Shown here one piece after another: positions 8,766-16,997 of a stretch of DNA of 64,000 bases. Source of the stretch: Achromobacter denitrificans NBRC 15125 (GTDB lineage Bacteria; Pseudomonadota; Gammaproteobacteria; Burkholderiales; Burkholderiaceae_B); assembly GCF_001571365.1 (NCBI RefSeq), contig NZ_BCTQ01000021.1:53963-117962 (forward strand). Reading direction: 5' to 3'. The position numbers and the translations under genes were made by a program. The stretch's first letter is position 1, and each line of letters begins with the position of its first letter. Below the pieces are notes generated by a model. The model was given only the letters and a program-made list of their open reading frames with translations, was not told the origin of the DNA and did no database searches.

Positions 8766-9551
8766 ATGGACATGGGACTGAAGGGGCGTGTCGCCCTGGT
8801 CATGGGGGCCGGCGGCGGCTTGGGCAGCGCGATCGCCCGCGCGCTGGTCGATGAGGGCGCGAGCGTGGCGGTGGTGGATATCGACCCCGCGGCGCTGGAG
8901 AAGGTCGCAACCGACCTGGGCAACCGCGGGGCGAAGACGCTCGCCGTGCCCTGGGATCTGGCCGATGCCGGCGCCGTCGAGAACAACATCGCTCGTATCG
9001 AGGCCACGCTGGGGCCGGTCGATATTCTCGTCAACAATACCGGTGGCCCGCCTCCGACGCCGGCATTGGGTCAGGACGCTTCCGTATGGCAACGCAGCTT
9101 CGAGGGCATGGTGCTGTCGGTGATCCGGATCGCGGACCGCGTCGTGCCCGGCATGCGCGAGCGCAAGTGGGGCCGCGTCGTTACCAGCGCTTCTTCGGGC
9201 GTGGTGTCACCCATTCCGAATCTCGGCATTTCCAACGCTTTGCGGCTTTCGCTGGTGGGGTGGTCCAAGACCCTGGCTCGCGAAGTGGCGCCGGACGGTG
9301 TTACCTGCAATGTCATCGTGCCCGGCCGTATCGCCACGCCGCGCATCGAGTATCTTGATCGCGCGAAGGCTGAACGGGAAGGCCGCTCCGAAGAGGATGT
9401 CCGTGCGGAGAGCACCGGCTCCATTCCCATGAAGCGTTATGGCAAACCGGAAGAATACGCCCGCGGGGTGGTCTTCCTTGCCAGCGACGCGGCTTCATAC
9501 GTCACCGGCACCGTCCTGCGTGTGGATGGCGGCCTTATTGCAAGCATCTAG
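8766..9551 (+). CDS. SDR-family oxidoreductase with non-canonical active site
   Basis: 261-residue Rossmann-fold protein. The cofactor motif is GAGGGLGSA (about residues 14-22). An acidic residue follows strand 2 (VVDIDP), suggesting NAD(H), and NNTGG stands for the usual NNAG. The C-terminal TGTVLRVDGG is normal. By my alignment the catalytic YxxxK is replaced by SxxxR: after SSGVVSPIPNLGI the equivalent positions read S-N-A-L-R, although the preceding Ser and the helix (LSLVGWSKTLAREV) are kept. It may use a different acid/base or may not be a reductase. Start ATG at 8766 follows GACGAGGTG. RraA-like gene 13 nt downstream. Confidence 0.88.
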   Translation: MDMGLKGRVALVMGAGGGLGSAIARALVDEGASVAVVDIDPAALEKVATDLGNRGAKTLAVPWDLADAGAVENNIARIEATLGPVDILVNNTGGPPPTPALGQDASVWQRSFEGMVLSVIRIADRVVPGMRERKWGRVVTSASSGVVSPIPNLGISNALRLSLVGWSKTLAREVAPDGVTCNVIVPGRIATPRIEYLDRAKAEREGRSEEDVRAESTGSIPMKRYGKPEEYARGVVFLASDAASYVTGTVLRVDGGLIASI

Positions 9552-9564
9552 ACGGATTCCCATC

Positions 9565-10281
9565 ATGTCCCAAGCAGAACCTTTGACCCCACAGCAAGTC
9601 GAGACCCTGAAATCAGTCACGACCGCGACCATCAGCACGATCCTGTTCAAGCGCGGCTTGCGCAACGTCTGGCTGCGCGGCCCTATGCCCGTTGCGCCGG
9701 AAACGCCGCGCATTGCAGGAAGGGCGTTTACCATGCGCTTCGTGCCGGCGCGTGAAGATCTCTCCAATCCAGCCGCATGGTCATCGCCCACATCCACGCG
9801 CGTCGCTGTCGAGCAGATGCCCGAAGGTTGTGTGGCGGTGGTCGACGCCATGGGTTGCACGGATGCGGGAATCTTCGGCGACATCCTGTGCGCGCGCATG
9901 AAGGTTCGCCAGGTGGCCGGCTTGGTGACCGATGGCGTGGTGCGCGACCTGGTGGGTGTGCGCAAATCCGAACTGCCCACGTGGGCCCGCGGCACCGCGT
10001 CGCCCGCCGCGGTGGCCAGCCTGACCTTTGTCGGCTGGCAGCAACCCATCGCTTGCGGCGGCGTCGCCGTGTTTCCCGACGATGTCATCGTTGCCGATGA
10101 TGACGGCGCGATCCTGATCCCCTCCACGCACCTGGAGGAAGTGTTGGCCGACGGGCCCGAGCAAGAGCGCTTCGAGGCGTGGGTGGTCGAGGAAGTGAAT
10201 CGAGGAGCCGCGCTGCCCGGGCTCTATCCGCCGAACCAGGAAAGCCAGGCTCGCTACGAGAAGTACTGCTCCAAGGGGTGA
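9565..10281 (+). CDS. RraA-like / 4-hydroxy-4-methyl-2-oxoglutarate aldolase-family protein
   Basis: 238-residue member of the RraA/HMG-CHA aldolase family. Its enzymes split 4-hydroxy-4-methyl-2-oxoglutarate or 4-carboxy-4-hydroxy-2-oxoadipate to pyruvate and a second oxo acid, in the last steps of aromatic-acid breakdown. The metal/pyruvate site G-D (FGDILCARM) and the R-D pair (GLVTDGVVRDLVGV) are present, with the later strand GGVAVFPDDVIVADDDGAILIP. Genome context (Bug receptor, SDR) favours a catabolic aldolase over an RNase E regulator. Confidence 0.88.
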   Translation: MSQAEPLTPQQVETLKSVTTATISTILFKRGLRNVWLRGPMPVAPETPRIAGRAFTMRFVPAREDLSNPAAWSSPTSTRVAVEQMPEGCVAVVDAMGCTDAGIFGDILCARMKVRQVAGLVTDGVVRDLVGVRKSELPTWARGTASPAAVASLTFVGWQQPIACGGVAVFPDDVIVADDDGAILIPSTHLEEVLADGPEQERFEAWVVEEVNRGAALPGLYPPNQESQARYEKYCSKG

Positions 10282-10439
10282 GGGGGCAGGAGGCCAGAAA
10301 AGCCGGGTTGGCTTTCAAGCATTGCAAAATGCTCTCCGGCTCGGCGGATTCCACGGATATCGCCAAGACTTCGCGTGAATTGGCAAATCCAGGGGGCACT
10401 CGTGCATCTAGCATGTACCAAACGTCCTGGAGACCGTGC

Positions 10440-10736
10440 ATGCCACTTCACTACCTTGAGTACTACCTTGTCCAGACCCCCGAGATGGGTAAGACGGTGG
10501 ACTGGTGCGAACGCGTACTCCAGCTGCGCTGGGGGCCGACGCCCAACGTCGGCTTTCCGGTGCAGTGGATGTACATCGAAGACCGGGATGTGCTGCATAT
10601 CACGCACGGCGGCGCCAAGGTCACGGACAACCGGAAGGCCTATCTGGGGCAGCAGTCGCAGGCCGTCGGTGGATCGGGTGTGATCGACCACGTCGCGTTC
10701 CGTTGCTCGGGGCTGGCGGCTCACTCGGCCATCTGA
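10440..10736 (+). pseudogene. VOC-family (glyoxalase/dioxygenase fold) gene, 3' truncated
   Basis: The frame starts MPLHYLEYYLVQTPEM and gives a good first half of a vicinal-oxygen-chelate protein, with WMYIEDRDVLHITHGG and GVIDHVAFRCSGLAA. It then stops after only four more residues (HSAI), at 98 residues instead of about 140-150. The break near base 10720 is followed by sequence unlike the rest of the operon and by the second copy of the 40-bp repeat about 110 bp on. The gene was probably cut by an insertion whose remains lie downstream. The start lies 158 nt after the RraA-like gene. Confidence 0.75.
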
Positions 10737-11019
10737 CCCCGTGTGAGTACGTCCAAAAGTGGTCAGTGCAACCAGCAGAGGCAGCCACCCTCCAGTTTTG
10801 AACTGTCCAAATTACGGGGGAAGGTCAGAGATCCGACAGGTGCCGAATTTCATTCAACCTGAGATTGGGTTCACTGAAGTTGGCCGGTAACCGGTGGGGA
10901 GATCGAGGGCGCGTTCCGGCCCGAGGGGCCTTGTCGGCCTGGATCGCCGCCAGCCGCATGCACGGCGGCAGCCGCGACGAATAAGGCCAGCGAATGCTGA
11001 TGATGGAATGCGGTCAGCA
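10737..11019. other. Gene-free stretch with probable insertion remnant
   Basis: Between the truncated VOC gene and the terminator at 11020 I see no credible gene. The stretch 10740-10890 is less GC-rich than its surroundings and contains the repeat at 10844-10883. It is the likely remnant of the element that broke the VOC gene. No transposase reading frame survives. Confidence 0.5.
10844..10883 (+). repeat. Right copy of the diverged 40-bp direct repeat
   Basis: Matches 1051-1090 at 35 of 40 positions in the same orientation. Read on the minus strand both copies could encode N-F-S-E-P-N-L, but no longer frame extends from it. The two copies bracket about 9.8 kb holding the LysR/aminotransferase/ABC module. 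Confidence 0.6.
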
Positions 11020-11045
11020 TAAAAAAATCCCGGGGAAGACCCGGG
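11020..11045 (-). terminator. Rho-independent terminator of the leftward cluster
   Basis: On the minus strand, CCCGGG-TCTTC-CCCGGG forms a 6-bp GC stem with a 5-nt loop, followed by A and a run of seven T. It is placed 34 nt after the stop codon of the lyase gene at 11079, so it ends the long leftward cluster. Confidence 0.85.
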
Positions 11046-11078
11046 AAAGCACGGCGCTCTTCATCCATTCCTTTTGCG

Positions 11079-11954
11079 TCAGCGCTCCGCGTAGCGCCGT
11101 TCCAGTTCGTCGTACAACGGCTTGCGGACCAGGCGCTGGCGTTCGTTGAAAGGCGCCAGCAGCGCGGGGTCTTCGTCGAGCTTGCCGTCGCGCTTGAGCG
11201 CGGACAAGGCATTCTGCATGCCCAGCACCGCGCCTTGCAGCGCCGCGTTGGCGTACAGCACCAGGCTGTAGCCCATGCCGCCGAGCTCCTGGGCGCTTAG
11301 GGTGGGCGTCTTGCCGCCCACCACGATGTTGATCAACAGGGGATGCTTCAGCAGCTGGGGAATCCTGCCGATCTCCTCCAGGCTGGTCATGGCTTCGACG
11401 AACAGGATGTCGGCGCCCGCCTCGGCGAACTTCTGAGCCCGTTCGATCGCGGCCTCGAAGCCTTCGACCGCGCGGGCGTCCGTGCGCGCGATGATCTGGA
11501 AATCCGGATCCTGGCGCGCGTCGGTGGCCGCGCGGATCTTGTCGAGCATTTCCGACAATGGCGCCACCGCCTTGCCGGCGAAGTGGCCGCAGCGTTTCGG
11601 GAAGGCCTGGTCCTCGATCTGGATGGCATCCGCGCCGGCGCGTTCCAGCGCGCGCACGGTGTGCCATGCATTGACGGCATTGCCGAATCCGGTGTCGATG
11701 TCCACGATGAGGGGCAGGTCCTCCACCGCCTCGCGGATCCGCATCGCGGCGTCGGCGACGTCGCGCAGGCCGATGATGCCCAGGTCCGGCGCGCCGTAGT
11801 GCATATTGGTCAGTCCGGCGCCGGTCAGGTAGACGGCCTCGAATCCCTGGTCCGCCACGATCCGGGCGCTCATCGCGTTGAACGCGCCGGCCACGATCAG
11901 GCCATTGCGGAGGGCCACCTTCTCGCGCAGGATGCGCTTCGTCGATTTTTCCAT
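11079..11954 (-). CDS. Isocitrate lyase/PEP mutase superfamily lyase (methylisocitrate- or dimethylmalate-lyase-like)
   Basis: 291-residue TIM-barrel lyase. The signature KRCGH appears in AFPKRCGHFAGK. The metal-binding acidic pair is in VDIDTGFGN and IQIEDQ, and ARTDARAVEGFEAAI follows. This superfamily cleaves C-C bonds of 2-hydroxy di- and tricarboxylates (2-methylisocitrate, 2,3-dimethylmalate) or decarboxylates oxaloacetate. The ATG at 11954 (MEKSTKRILREK) has GGAGATACC upstream and fits the family length; the frame is open further upstream. Last gene of the leftward cluster, 32 nt after a Bug receptor. With the four MmgE/PrpD proteins it suggests a methylcitrate-like dehydrate-then-cleave route. 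Confidence 0.88.
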   Translation of the reverse strand: MEKSTKRILREKVALRNGLIVAGAFNAMSARIVADQGFEAVYLTGAGLTNMHYGAPDLGIIGLRDVADAAMRIREAVEDLPLIVDIDTGFGNAVNAWHTVRALERAGADAIQIEDQAFPKRCGHFAGKAVAPLSEMLDKIRAATDARQDPDFQIIARTDARAVEGFEAAIERAQKFAEAGADILFVEAMTSLEEIGRIPQLLKHPLLINIVVGGKTPTLSAQELGGMGYSLVLYANAALQGAVLGMQNALSALKRDGKLDEDPALLAPFNERQRLVRKPLYDELERRYAER

Positions 11955-11986
11955 CGGTATCTCCTTCGGTGCGCGGCAAGACGGCT

Positions 11987-12958
11987 TCATTCGAGCCGTA
12001 TCTTTGCCGCCTGGATCAGTTTTTCCCAACGGGCGGCTTCGCTCGCCAGGAACTCGTTGCCTTGCGCGGGGCCGCCGTTTATCGTGGTGACGCCGATATT
12101 CTGGAGCTTTTCACGCAGATCCGGCTGGCGCAGGGCTTCGGAGAACGTCCTCGCCAGCGTGTCGACCACTTCCTGCGGCACCTTGGCGGGCGCGGCGACC
12201 ATATACCAGGTCGTCGACGCGTAGCCCTTCACCCCTTCCTCCTCGATGGTCGGAATGTCCGGCGCGATGGGCGAACGCGTGCGGCCCGTCTGGCCCATGG
12301 CCTGCAGCCGCTTGTCGCGGATGAACGGCAGGCTCTCGGCGATCGGCTGCACGGTGATGTCGGTCTGGGCGCCGATTACGTCGGTCATGGCGGCGCCGCC
12401 GCCCTTGTAGGGCACGTGCAGGTATTGCAGGCCGGTCATGGAGCGCAGCACCTCGGCGGCCAGGTGCGAAGAGCTGCCGTTGCCCGAGCTGCCGAAGCGT
12501 ATGGCGTCGGGCGCCTTCTTGCTTATCTTCACCAGGTCTTCGATCGACTTCGCGCCCAGCGAGGGCCGCGCCAGCAGCATCAGCGGCGCCTCGCCGACCA
12601 GCGAGATCGCCTTGAAATCGGAGAGCTTGTAGGGAACCTTGGCGTACAGGCTGGGATTGATGGCGATGCCCGGCGTGGCGAAAACCACCGTGTAGCCGTC
12701 GGGGGCCGCCGTCGCCACCGCATCCAGGGCCAGGTTGCCGCCCGCGCCGGGCCGGTTCTCCACGACGAAATTGAAGCCCGACAGGTCGCCGGCCTTCTGC
12801 GCGACCATGCGGCCGACGATGTCGGCGCTGCCTCCCGCCGGGAACATGACCACCACGCGGATCGGCCGGCTGGGGTATTTGCCGGCCGCCTGCGCCGCAG
12901 GCGCGACGATGGCGGTGGCCAGCAGGGCGGTGAACAACGATTTGAAGCGTGTCTTCAT
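11987..12958 (-). CDS. Bug/TctC-family periplasmic solute-binding protein
   Basis: 323 residues with a Sec signal peptide (MKTRFKSLFTALLATAIVAPAAQA, cleavage near residue 24). Family motifs: YPSRPIRVVVMFPAGGSADI, VVENRPGAGGNLA, APDGYTVVFATPG, LHVPYKGGGAAMTDVIG. The start codon overlaps the stop of the flavoprotein gene upstream by four bases, showing translational coupling. The receptor probably brings in the substrate handled by the flavoprotein or the lyase. Ligand unknown. Confidence 0.93.
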   Translation of the reverse strand: MKTRFKSLFTALLATAIVAPAAQAAGKYPSRPIRVVVMFPAGGSADIVGRMVAQKAGDLSGFNFVVENRPGAGGNLALDAVATAAPDGYTVVFATPGIAINPSLYAKVPYKLSDFKAISLVGEAPLMLLARPSLGAKSIEDLVKISKKAPDAIRFGSSGNGSSSHLAAEVLRSMTGLQYLHVPYKGGGAAMTDVIGAQTDITVQPIAESLPFIRDKRLQAMGQTGRTRSPIAPDIPTIEEEGVKGYASTTWYMVAAPAKVPQEVVDTLARTFSEALRQPDLREKLQNIGVTTINGGPAQGNEFLASEAARWEKLIQAAKIRLE

Positions 12959-14979
12959 GATGTCGTCTCCTTGTGCACGGATGCCGGATGCTTCCGGTTT
13001 TCGTTTTGTGTGGCGTGGTCCATCAGCAGCGCGGTCATCCAGCCGTCGCGGATCGCGGCCAGGAAGTCGCCGGGCGCGTTGCAGTCGCCGATGCGGGTAT
13101 AGGGAACGCCGCTGGCTTCGACCGCGGCCAGGACTTCCAGCGCGGGCCGGGGCCCGGTGGCGAATACCAGCCAATCGCCGATGGGCAGGCTTTCGGCGGG
13201 CTCGTCGCCGCGCTGGATGTCGATCCGATCGCCGGCGACGCCCAGGATGCGGCAGTTGGTGATCATGGCCACGCCATCGGCCGCCAGGCGCTCGACCAAC
13301 TCGAACCGGTTGTTGCGCGCCATGCCCGTGGCGATGGAGGGCAGGCGGTCGAGTATCGTGATGCGAGCGCCGCGCACGCGCAGCGCGTCCGCGGCCTCGG
13401 CCCCCACCATGCCGCCGCCCACGATGGTGACGCGCAGCCCGGGCCGGACGGCGTCCAGGTCGGCCAGCACGTCCCAGGCGTGCAGCGCGCGCACGTCCGG
13501 GGCCAGGGCCGCCAGGTCCAGCGGCGGCGCGGCCGGGCGCGAGCCGGTGGCGACGATGACGTGGTGCGGCGCGAACGCGCGGATGCCGTCGGCGTCGGCC
13601 TGCACGCCGAAGCGCACCGGCACGCCCAGTTCCTGGACGGTCTTCCAGCGATAGCTCCAGACCGGTTCGACCTCGGCCTTGTCGGGCGAGGCCACCGCCA
13701 GCGGCATCTGGCCGCCCGGCTGCGCGCGCTTCTCCCAGATGTGGACGTCGTGGCCGCGGCCCTTGAGGACGCGCGCGGCCTCCACGCCCGCCACGCCCGC
13801 GCCCAGCACCAGCACGCGCCGGCGCCCGTGTTCGGGGGCCGGGAAGAGCTGCGGCTCTGCGTAGGGCAGGGCTTCGAACTCGGTGCCTATCATCGGGTTC
13901 TGCACGCAGGAGACATCCTTCTCCAGCGTCAGGCGCTCGAAGCAGACGTTGCACGCGATGCATTGCCGGATCGGCGCGCGGATCCTGCCGAAGGCCTTGT
14001 CGCACCAGTGCGGATCGGCGTAGAGCGCGCGGCCGACCGACACGAAGTCCGCGCTGCCGGAAGCCAGCAGGCCCTCGGCGTCCCGCGGCTCGACGATGCG
14101 GCCGGCGACGAACACCGGGATCTTCACCGCCTCCTTGATCGGCTTGGCGTGCGGCGCCAGGCAGCCGCGTGGAAACGAGGGCGGCTGGATACAGAACTTG
14201 GACAATTGCGGGCTTTCGTTGCTGCCGCCCGAAAGGTCGATCGCGTCCACCCCCGCCCGCTCCACCGCCCGGGCCAGGGCGACGATGTCCTCCTGGCTAT
14301 AGCCGCCCTGCGCGAATTCGCTGGCCGACAGCCGCACCACGAGGCACAGCTCCGGCAGCGCGTCGCGCATGCGGCCGATGGTCTCCAGCAGCAGCCGCAT
14401 GCGGTTGTCCAGCGAGCCGCCGTAGGCGTCGGTGCGCTGGTTTACGCGCGGACTGAAGAACTGCTGGAACAGGTAGCCGTTGGCCGCGTGGATCTCCACA
14501 CCGTCGTAGCCGGCCAGCCACAGCCGGCGCGCGCTGGCCACGAACAGCTTCTGGATTCCGACGATTTCCTCCGTCGACAGCGCGCGCACTTTGTCGCCGG
14601 TGTTCGGATTGACCCAGGGCGACGGCCCCACGGGCTCCATGTTCAACACCGAGCGGCGCAGCAGCCCCCCACGATGGTTGAGCTGGCCGAACACGTGGCA
14701 ATCGTGCTGCTTGATCGCCTCGACGAGGCTGGCCAGGCCGGGGATGAACCGGTCGTGATAACAGCAGAGCGAGTTGTGGTGCGGCCGGGCCTGCTCGGTC
14801 ACGACCATGGCCTCGGTCATGATCATGCCCACGCCGCCCTTGGCGCGCTCCTCGTAATAGCGCCTGTCGCGTTCGGTCGACAGGCCGTCCGTCGTGCTGT
14901 AGTTGGTGCCCATGGGCGCCATCACGACGCGGTTTTTCAGGCGCAGGCGGCCTACCTGCCCCGGTTGTGCCAGCAACAT
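12955..14979 (-). CDS. NADH:flavin oxidoreductase / 2,4-dienoyl-CoA reductase-type iron-sulfur flavoprotein
   Basis: 674-residue protein of FadH architecture. An old-yellow-enzyme FMN barrel covers about residues 1-330 (PGQVGRLRLKNRVVMAPMGTN, HxxN-type FMN contacts in EIHAANGYLFQQFFSP). A 4Fe-4S cysteine cluster follows at C340, C343, C346 and C358. The FAD/NAD(P)H domain contains GAGVAG near 394 and GGGMVG near 518. It would reduce an activated C=C bond using NAD(P)H. The cluster spacing here is C-x2-C-x2-C-x11-C, one residue shorter than the C-x2-C-x3-C I expect for the E. coli-type enzyme. Four-base overlap with the downstream Bug receptor; 16 nt after another one. The acyl or organic-acid substrate is not clear. 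Confidence 0.9.
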   Translation of the reverse strand: MLLAQPGQVGRLRLKNRVVMAPMGTNYSTTDGLSTERDRRYYEERAKGGVGMIMTEAMVVTEQARPHHNSLCCYHDRFIPGLASLVEAIKQHDCHVFGQLNHRGGLLRRSVLNMEPVGPSPWVNPNTGDKVRALSTEEIVGIQKLFVASARRLWLAGYDGVEIHAANGYLFQQFFSPRVNQRTDAYGGSLDNRMRLLLETIGRMRDALPELCLVVRLSASEFAQGGYSQEDIVALARAVERAGVDAIDLSGGSNESPQLSKFCIQPPSFPRGCLAPHAKPIKEAVKIPVFVAGRIVEPRDAEGLLASGSADFVSVGRALYADPHWCDKAFGRIRAPIRQCIACNVCFERLTLEKDVSCVQNPMIGTEFEALPYAEPQLFPAPEHGRRRVLVLGAGVAGVEAARVLKGRGHDVHIWEKRAQPGGQMPLAVASPDKAEVEPVWSYRWKTVQELGVPVRFGVQADADGIRAFAPHHVIVATGSRPAAPPLDLAALAPDVRALHAWDVLADLDAVRPGLRVTIVGGGMVGAEAADALRVRGARITILDRLPSIATGMARNNRFELVERLAADGVAMITNCRILGVAGDRIDIQRGDEPAESLPIGDWLVFATGPRPALEVLAAVEASGVPYTRIGDCNAPGDFLAAIRDGWMTALLMDHATQNENRKHPASVHKETTS

Positions 14980-14995
14980 GTCCGTGGCTCCTGGG

Positions 14996-15994
14996 TCAGC
15001 TGCCAGCCTGTACGCCGGCGTCCTTGATGAGCTTGCTCCAGCGCTCGCCCTCTTGCTTCATGAAGGCGTCGAACGCGACGGGGGACTCCTGCGTGAAGGG
15101 CCCGATGCCCAGCTTTTCCAGCTTGGCCTGGGTGTCGGGATCGTCCATGGTCTTGACCAGGGCCTTGTGCAGCTTCTCGCGGATGTCCATGGGCAGCCCC
15201 TTGGGACCCATGATGGCGAACCAGTTGAAGGCGATGACCGAGGGCAGGCCGCCCTCGACCGTGGTCGGCACCTCGGGCATGGTCGGCGAGCGCTTGGTGT
15301 CGGTCACGGCGATGGCGCGCAGCCGGCCATCCACCACGAGCTTCTGGAGCGCCGGCAGGTCGACGATGATGCCGTTGACGTGGCCCCCCACGGCGTCCGC
15401 CATGCCTGGGCTGGCGCCTTTGTACGGGACGTGCACCACGCGCCCGTTCGACGCCGCCTTGAGCAGCTCGATGGCCAGATGCGGCAGGCCGCCGGCGCCG
15501 GCCGACGCCAGGGTAATGTCCTGCTTCTTCGACAGGGCCACCAGCTCGGCCAGGTTCTTGGCCGGCACGTTGGGGTTGATCGCCAGGAGCTCGGGGGTGG
15601 AGGCGACGGTCGTGATGCCCGACAGGTCCTTGTAGGGGTCGTAGGGCAGGTTGGGGTAGGCGTAGTAGCTGAGCAGCAGGGGGCTCACGCTTCCCAGGGT
15701 GATCGTGTAGCCGTCGGGCTTGGCGCGCGCCACGTATTCGGTGCCGATGGTGGCGTTGGCGCCGGGCCTGTTTTCCACCACCACCGGCACGCCCAGGACG
15801 TTGCCCAGCTTGGGCGCGATGATCCGGGCCACGATGTCGTTGGACCCGCCGGGCGGAAAGCCCACCACCATGGTGATGGGCTTGGAGGGATAGCTGTCGG
15901 CCGCCAGGACCGGCGCCGCGGCCGCCGCCAGCGCGCCGGCCAGGAACACTTTCAACACATTGCGACGAGATACTTCGGGGTTCTTGATAAGCAT
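14996..15994 (-). CDS. Bug/TctC-family periplasmic solute-binding protein
   Basis: 332 residues from the ATG at 15994. The N-terminus holds SRRNVLKVFLAGALAAAAAP, a close match to the twin-arginine consensus (S/T-R-R-x-F-L-K), so export may be by Tat. Motifs: PSKPITMVVGFPPGGSNDIV, VENRPGANATIGTEYV, KPDGYTITLGS, HVPYKGASPGMADAVGG. The frame is open upstream to 16123, but that part is unlike the family. It starts a gene group separated from the next upstream gene by 232 nt. Confidence 0.92.
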   Translation of the reverse strand: MLIKNPEVSRRNVLKVFLAGALAAAAAPVLAADSYPSKPITMVVGFPPGGSNDIVARIIAPKLGNVLGVPVVVENRPGANATIGTEYVARAKPDGYTITLGSVSPLLLSYYAYPNLPYDPYKDLSGITTVASTPELLAINPNVPAKNLAELVALSKKQDITLASAGAGGLPHLAIELLKAASNGRVVHVPYKGASPGMADAVGGHVNGIIVDLPALQKLVVDGRLRAIAVTDTKRSPTMPEVPTTVEGGLPSVIAFNWFAIMGPKGLPMDIREKLHKALVKTMDDPDTQAKLEKLGIGPFTQESPVAFDAFMKQEGERWSKLIKDAGVQAGS

Positions 15995-16020
15995 GATTTG
16001 TCCTGTGCCGCGTCCCGATC

Positions 16021-16039
16021 CGCCAGGCCTGGCCTGGCG
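16021..16039 (-). other. Hairpin in the 232-nt gap inside the leftward cluster
   Basis: CGCCAGG-N5-CCTGGCG, a perfect 7-bp dyad upstream of the Bug receptor at 15994. The surrounding gap (15995-16226) is the only large break in the cluster, so a separate promoter, attenuator or processing site may lie here. No T-tract follows the dyad. Confidence 0.35.
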
Positions 16040-16226
16040 AACCGGAATGCGGTCGTCCTCCGTTGATGTTGTCGTTAGTCTCAAATCACATCGAGGCCTC
16101 GGCCCGTGCCGGCCCAAGGCCATGCGCCCCTTGCGGAATCTCCGTTCAAGGGCGTGTACCGCCGGAACCGGACGCGCCGGCCCCCCAATGTTCGCTTCAT
16201 GACGCTGCCCCTTGGAATAGCTGTGT

Positions 16227-16997
16227 TCATTTCGACAAGACCGCCGCGACCGAGCCGCCGTCGATGGGCAGGATCGTTCCCGTCATGTAGCGCGAATCGT
16301 CGCCCAGCAGGAAGCGGATCACCGCCGTGACGTCGGACGGTCGCGCCACCCGGCCCAGGGGCGAGACGCCCGACACCCGGTAGCCGCTGGTGGCGGCGTC
16401 GGCCACCAGTTTCTGCACGAGCGGCGTATCCACCGTCGCCGGCGCCACGGCGTTCACCAGGATGGCTTCGCTGGCCAGCTCCACGGCGAGCACCCGCGTC
16501 AGATAGGTCAGCGCGACCTTGGACGCCGCATAGGCGCCGCCGCCCGTCTTGGGCCGCAGCGCGGCGGCGGATGCCACGAACACCACCCGGGCCGGGGCGT
16601 CCGGGGACGCCGCCTGCCTGAGCAGCGGGTAGGCGGCTTTGGCCGTCAGCCAGCAGCCCTTGGTGTTGATGTCGAACAGGGCGTCGTAGTCCGCTTCCGA
16701 AAGATCCATCAGCGCCCCGGTCCGGAAGACGCCGGCCGAGCACACCAGCGCATCCAGCGTGGCCGTGGCGCCCCGGACGCGCTCGAAGGCCTGGGCCAGG
16801 GAGGCGCTGCTCGCGGTGTCGCAGGGAATCGGGATGAATTTCCCCGGGCCGCCCATGGCGTGCGCCGCGACCTGCTCCAGCCTGCCGGCGTCCATGTCCA
16901 GCCCGAAGACCGTGCAGCCACGCCCGACCAGATCCCGGCTGCAATCCGCTCCGATGCCCGAGGCCGCTCCCGTCACGACCGCATGCTTGCTCGTCAT
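16227..16997 (-). CDS. SDR-family oxidoreductase
   Basis: 256-residue classical short-chain dehydrogenase/reductase. Cofactor motif TGAASGIGA at about residues 9-17, acidic residue in GLDMDAG pointing to NAD(H), catalytic Ser in VFVASAAALR and an intact YAASK, then MTGTILPIDGG near the end. It probably oxidises or reduces a hydroxy/oxo acid in the pathway. The start at 16997 overlaps the stop of the epimerase-like gene by four bases (ATGA), so the two are co-translated. Confidence 0.93.
   Translation of the reverse strand: MTSKHAVVTGAASGIGADCSRDLVGRGCTVFGLDMDAGRLEQVAAHAMGGPGKFIPIPCDTASSASLAQAFERVRGATATLDALVCSAGVFRTGALMDLSEADYDALFDINTKGCWLTAKAAYPLLRQAASPDAPARVVFVASAAALRPKTGGGAYAASKVALTYLTRVLAVELASEAILVNAVAPATVDTPLVQKLVADAATSGYRVSGVSPLGRVARPSDVTAVIRFLLGDDSRYMTGTILPIDGGSVAAVLSK

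Noticed and set aside
11987..14005. Reading the Bug receptor as the end of a 672-residue fusion
   Set aside because: The upstream part of this frame is Arg/Gly-rich nonsense overlapping the flavoprotein gene. The receptor has its own ATG and signal peptide at 12958.
12973..15027. 684-codon + strand frame opposite the flavoprotein
   Set aside because: The flavoprotein has both dinucleotide motifs and the cysteine cluster. The opposite frame is compositional.
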